Source: Flavobacterium urocaniciphilum (lineage in GTDB: Bacteria; Bacteroidota; Bacteroidia; Flavobacteriales; Flavobacteriaceae). From it: 64,000 nt of DNA. Location: NCBI RefSeq assembly GCF_900110615.1, contig NZ_FOEI01000009.1, positions 1-64,000 on the forward strand, given 5' to 3'. Below, one piece after another: positions 61,703 to 64,000 of this stretch (position 1 is its first letter; each line of letters begins with the position of its first letter). Below the pieces are notes generated by a model. The model did not search any database. It saw nothing but the letters and a program-made list of their open reading frames with translations, and was not told the origin of the DNA. The position numbers were made by a program, and so were the translations under genes.

Positions 61703-63805
61703 TTATTTTAAAGTTTGATACGCAATTAAGGCAACAATATAAGCAAATCCACTCATGAATGCCAATTGTATTAATGGCCATTTCCAAGAATTGGTTTCTT
61801 TTTTCACAATGGCCAATGTACTCACGCATTGCATTGCGAAAGCATAGAATAAAAGCAGAGAAACACCTGTAGCAAAATTGAAAATTCGATTACCTTTTGA
61901 ATCCATATCTTCAGCCATTTTCATTTTAATAGTAGCTTCTTCTTCACTCTGACTTCCTACACTATAAATAGTAGCTAAAGTTCCTACAAATACTTCTCTT
62001 GCTGCAAAAGAACTAACGACTGCAATACCAATTTTCCAATCGTAACCCAAAGGTTTGATGGCAGGTTCAATAGTTTTTCCAATAATTCCTATATAAGAAT
62101 TTTCAAGTTTGTATTCGGCAACTCTATCAGGAATTACAGATGGATTTATCTTTGTATTGCTTGAATATACTTCAGTTTCTATGATTTCTTGAGCATTGTC
62201 AAAATCTTTACCAGGACCATGTGAGCCTAAAAACCATAATACAATTGAAATGGCTAAGATGATTTTTCCAGCACCTGTTACAAAAGCTTTCGTTTTTTCC
62301 AATACATTTAAAGCTACATTTTTAAACATCGGAACTTTATAACTTGGCATTTCAACAACAAAATACGATTTGCATTTTAGTTTTAAAACCTTGTTTAAAA
62401 TAAAGGCAGACGCAATAGCTACAACAAATGCCATTAAATATAATCCCATTAAGGTTAAGCCTTGTAAGCTAAAGCCTAAGAATCGAGTTTCCGGTATGAT
62501 TAAGGAAATCAAAATGGCATAAACCGGTAAACGAGCCGAACATGTAATAAAAGGAGTAATTAAAATGGTTATCAGTCTTTCTTTCCAGTTTTCGATGTTT
62601 CTTGCGCTCATGATGGCTGGAATAGCACAAGCGGTTCCTGAAATTAAAGGAACAATACTTTTACCAGATAAGCCAAAACGGCGCATGATTTTATCCATAA
62701 GAAAGACAACGCGACTCATGTAGCCGCTTTCTTCTAAAACAGAAATAAACAAGAAAAGAAAAGCAATTTGAGGAATGAAAATTACAATTCCTCCGATTCC
62801 AGGTATGATTCCATCAGATAACAAATCGGTAAATTTTCCCTGTGGAAGATTTTCTTTTGTGAATGCACTTAATTTTGAAAAAGTGGTATCAATGAAATCC
62901 ATTGGAATACTACTCCAATCGAAAATAGATTGAAAAATTAGTAAAAGAATTCCAAAGAAAATTAAATAACCAAAAACCTTATGCGTTAAAATATTGTCTA
63001 ATTTACTTTGAAAATCGGTAGCTTTTGATTTGTCAATTTTTTGTCCGATTTTCAACGTATCATTAATAAATTGATAACGTTTTATGGTTTCTTTTTGTTG
63101 TAATCTTTTTAATTCGGTATGCGAACGTGTAAACGTATTTTCAATTTCATTACGCTGTAAATTCAAGAAATTTACATCTTGAGTAATAACCAACCAAAGT
63201 TTGTAAAGTAATTGGTTTGGGAATGCTTTGCGTAAACGATTGAAATATTCTGGATCTATGGAACTCGCATTTAAACACGGTTCAGTAGAAAGTTGTTTGT
63301 AATTTAAAATTAGTTCTTTGATGTTGTCAATTCCGATGTTTTTTCGAGAACTAATTAAAGCAATTTTGGTTTTTAATTCTTGTTCTAAAAAAGGAATATC
63401 CAATTCGATACCTTTTTGTTTCATCCGATCGCTCATATTGATAATAAGCAACGTTGGAATTTCAAGGTCTTTTATTTGTGTGAAAAGTAAAAGATTTCTT
63501 TTCAAATTTTCCACTTCTGTAACCACAACTGCTACATCTGGAAAATCTTCATCATTTTTATTTAACAGCAATTCTATTACTACGTTTTCGTCAATAGAAT
63601 TGGCATTTAAGCTGTATGTGCCCGGTAAATCAATAATTTTTGCTTTGGTAATTTGATTGATTTTACAAACTCCCGTTTTTTTATCAACCGTAATTCCAGG
63701 GTAATTACCCACTTGCTGATTCAATCCTGTTAATTGATTGAATACAGAGGTCTTTCCAACATTTGGATTACCAATAAGTGCAACTTTTATAATTTTTGGC
63801 GTCAT
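61703..63805 (-). CDS. feoB: Ferrous iron transporter FeoB
   Basis: The product has 700 residues. The cytoplasmic G domain has G1 GNPNVGKTSVFNQLTG (near 12), G2 YPGITVDKKTG, G3 IDLPGTYSLNAN and G4 IINMSDRMKQK. A helical spacer follows, then the permease part with two gate regions carrying conserved cysteines, ISGTACAIPAIMSARNIENW and ITCSARLPVYAILISL, and a C-terminal cluster of spans. It imports Fe(II) across the inner membrane. It starts within the feoA stop (TAATG, one-base overlap) and is followed by the Cys-rich partner, so translation is coupled. Confidence 0.97.
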   Translation of the reverse strand: MTPKIIKVALIGNPNVGKTSVFNQLTGLNQQVGNYPGITVDKKTGVCKINQITKAKIIDLPGTYSLNANSIDENVVIELLLNKNDEDFPDVAVVVTEVENLKRNLLLFTQIKDLEIPTLLIINMSDRMKQKGIELDIPFLEQELKTKIALISSRKNIGIDNIKELILNYKQLSTEPCLNASSIDPEYFNRLRKAFPNQLLYKLWLVITQDVNFLNLQRNEIENTFTRSHTELKRLQQKETIKRYQFINDTLKIGQKIDKSKATDFQSKLDNILTHKVFGYLIFFGILLLIFQSIFDWSSIPMDFIDTTFSKLSAFTKENLPQGKFTDLLSDGIIPGIGGIVIFIPQIAFLFLFISVLEESGYMSRVVFLMDKIMRRFGLSGKSIVPLISGTACAIPAIMSARNIENWKERLITILITPFITCSARLPVYAILISLIIPETRFLGFSLQGLTLMGLYLMAFVVAIASAFILNKVLKLKCKSYFVVEMPSYKVPMFKNVALNVLEKTKAFVTGAGKIILAISIVLWFLGSHGPGKDFDNAQEIIETEVYSSNTKINPSVIPDRVAEYKLENSYIGIIGKTIEPAIKPLGYDWKIGIAVVSSFAAREVFVGTLATIYSVGSQSEEEATIKMKMAEDMDSKGNRIFNFATGVSLLLFYAFAMQCVSTLAIVKKETNSWKWPLIQLAFMSGFAYIVALIAYQTLK

Positions 63806-64000
63806 TATTTTATCGATTCTTGATTGATGTAGATTGCAGATGCCGTTTTTTTACGGATGGCAACTTTCGAATCATTAACGTTAAAAAATAGTGGATCGCC
63901 CATTGGAGCAATTTGAATTAATTCAATATCATTACCAGGCAAACATCCCATTTCGATTAATTTCAATGGAATTTCGTCAATATTAATATCGGTAATTTGG
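63805..64000 (-). CDS. feoA: FeoA (5' part outside window)
   Basis: The last 64 residues are visible, ending at TAA 63807-63805. LIEMGCLPGNDIELIQIAPM with GDPLFFNVNDSKVAIRKKTA is the SH3-like fold of FeoA, and AIYINQESIK is the end. It binds FeoB and is needed for iron uptake. Its stop overlaps the feoB start by one base. The N-terminus and promoter are beyond the right edge. Confidence 0.93.
   Translation of the reverse strand, partial: QITDINIDEIPLKLIEMGCLPGNDIELIQIAPMGDPLFFNVNDSKVAIRKKTASAIYINQESIK

Overview
The window looks like a chromosomal segment of a Flavobacteriaceae bacterium, most likely Flavobacterium or a close relative. The DNA is strongly AT-rich, and start codons lack Shine-Dalgarno sequences. 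Many genes are preceded by the Bacteroidota -7 box TAnnTTTG. Type IX secretion (T9SS) cargo, a PorP/SprF protein and a gliding-type C-terminal domain are present. Housekeeping genes (leuS, ftsX, uppP, truB, pyrH, frr, asnS, rpoN, ansA, gdhA, feoAB) are typical of that family. No rRNA, tRNA, CRISPR array, transposase or prophage module was found.

Layout. 1-7.6 kb: a surface-adhesin operon read leftwards, with a small exported protein, a 2178-residue T9SS type B adhesin carrying 19 tandem repeats of about 79 residues, and a PorP/SprF partner cut by the window edge. 7.9-15.3 kb: a YugP-type metalloprotease, a small DUF4177-like protein, leuS, and a pair of exported MORN-repeat and WG-repeat proteins. 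15.4-23.6 kb: ftsX, a DUF3098 gene, uppP and truB run rightwards but are split by a leftward block at 16.5-22.0 kb. That block encodes a TPR sensor kinase, a GH19 chitinase with a T9SS tail, a LuxR-type response regulator and a Peptidase_S74 fibre-like protein. 23.5-34 kb: mostly core functions (thioredoxin-like protein, patatin, pyrH-frr, epimerase, asnS, rpoN) mixed with uncharacterised envelope proteins. 34-39 kb: asparaginase, acyltransferase, TatD and a LuxE-like acyl-protein synthetase, read leftwards. 38.8-42 kb: three consecutive T9SS type A cargo genes, one little more than a sorting tail. 42-49.8 kb: an outer-membrane protein, gdhA, an HD hydrolase, an acyl-ACP desaturase with PlsC, a bacilliredoxin and an unlinked lycopene cyclase. 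49.9-64 kb: a metal-homeostasis region with a CzcA-TolC fusion efflux pump and adaptor, a TonB receptor, a DtxR/MntR regulator, an Nramp-UspA fusion, and feoA-feoB with its Cys-rich partner.

The most interesting observation is in the 16.5-22 kb block. An identical 14-base motif (TACCCCTGAAAACC on the minus strand) lies upstream of the chitinase-regulator unit and again upstream of the S74 gene. In both places it is exactly 30 bases before the TTTG of a poor -7 box and 62-63 bases before the start codon. The response-regulator gene sits 23 bases behind the chitinase gene and so inside one of the controlled units. This looks like a compact, self-regulating two-component circuit driving two exported proteins, inserted in a normally tight cell-envelope gene row.

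Other points of note: -7 boxes exactly four bases before the start codons of three unrelated genes (probably leaderless mRNAs), a signal-peptide-like segment inside the CzcA-TolC fusion, a 124-bp nested palindrome at 48.6 kb, a repeat word absorbed in frame into an epimerase gene, and a terminator whose loop is a gene's stop codon.
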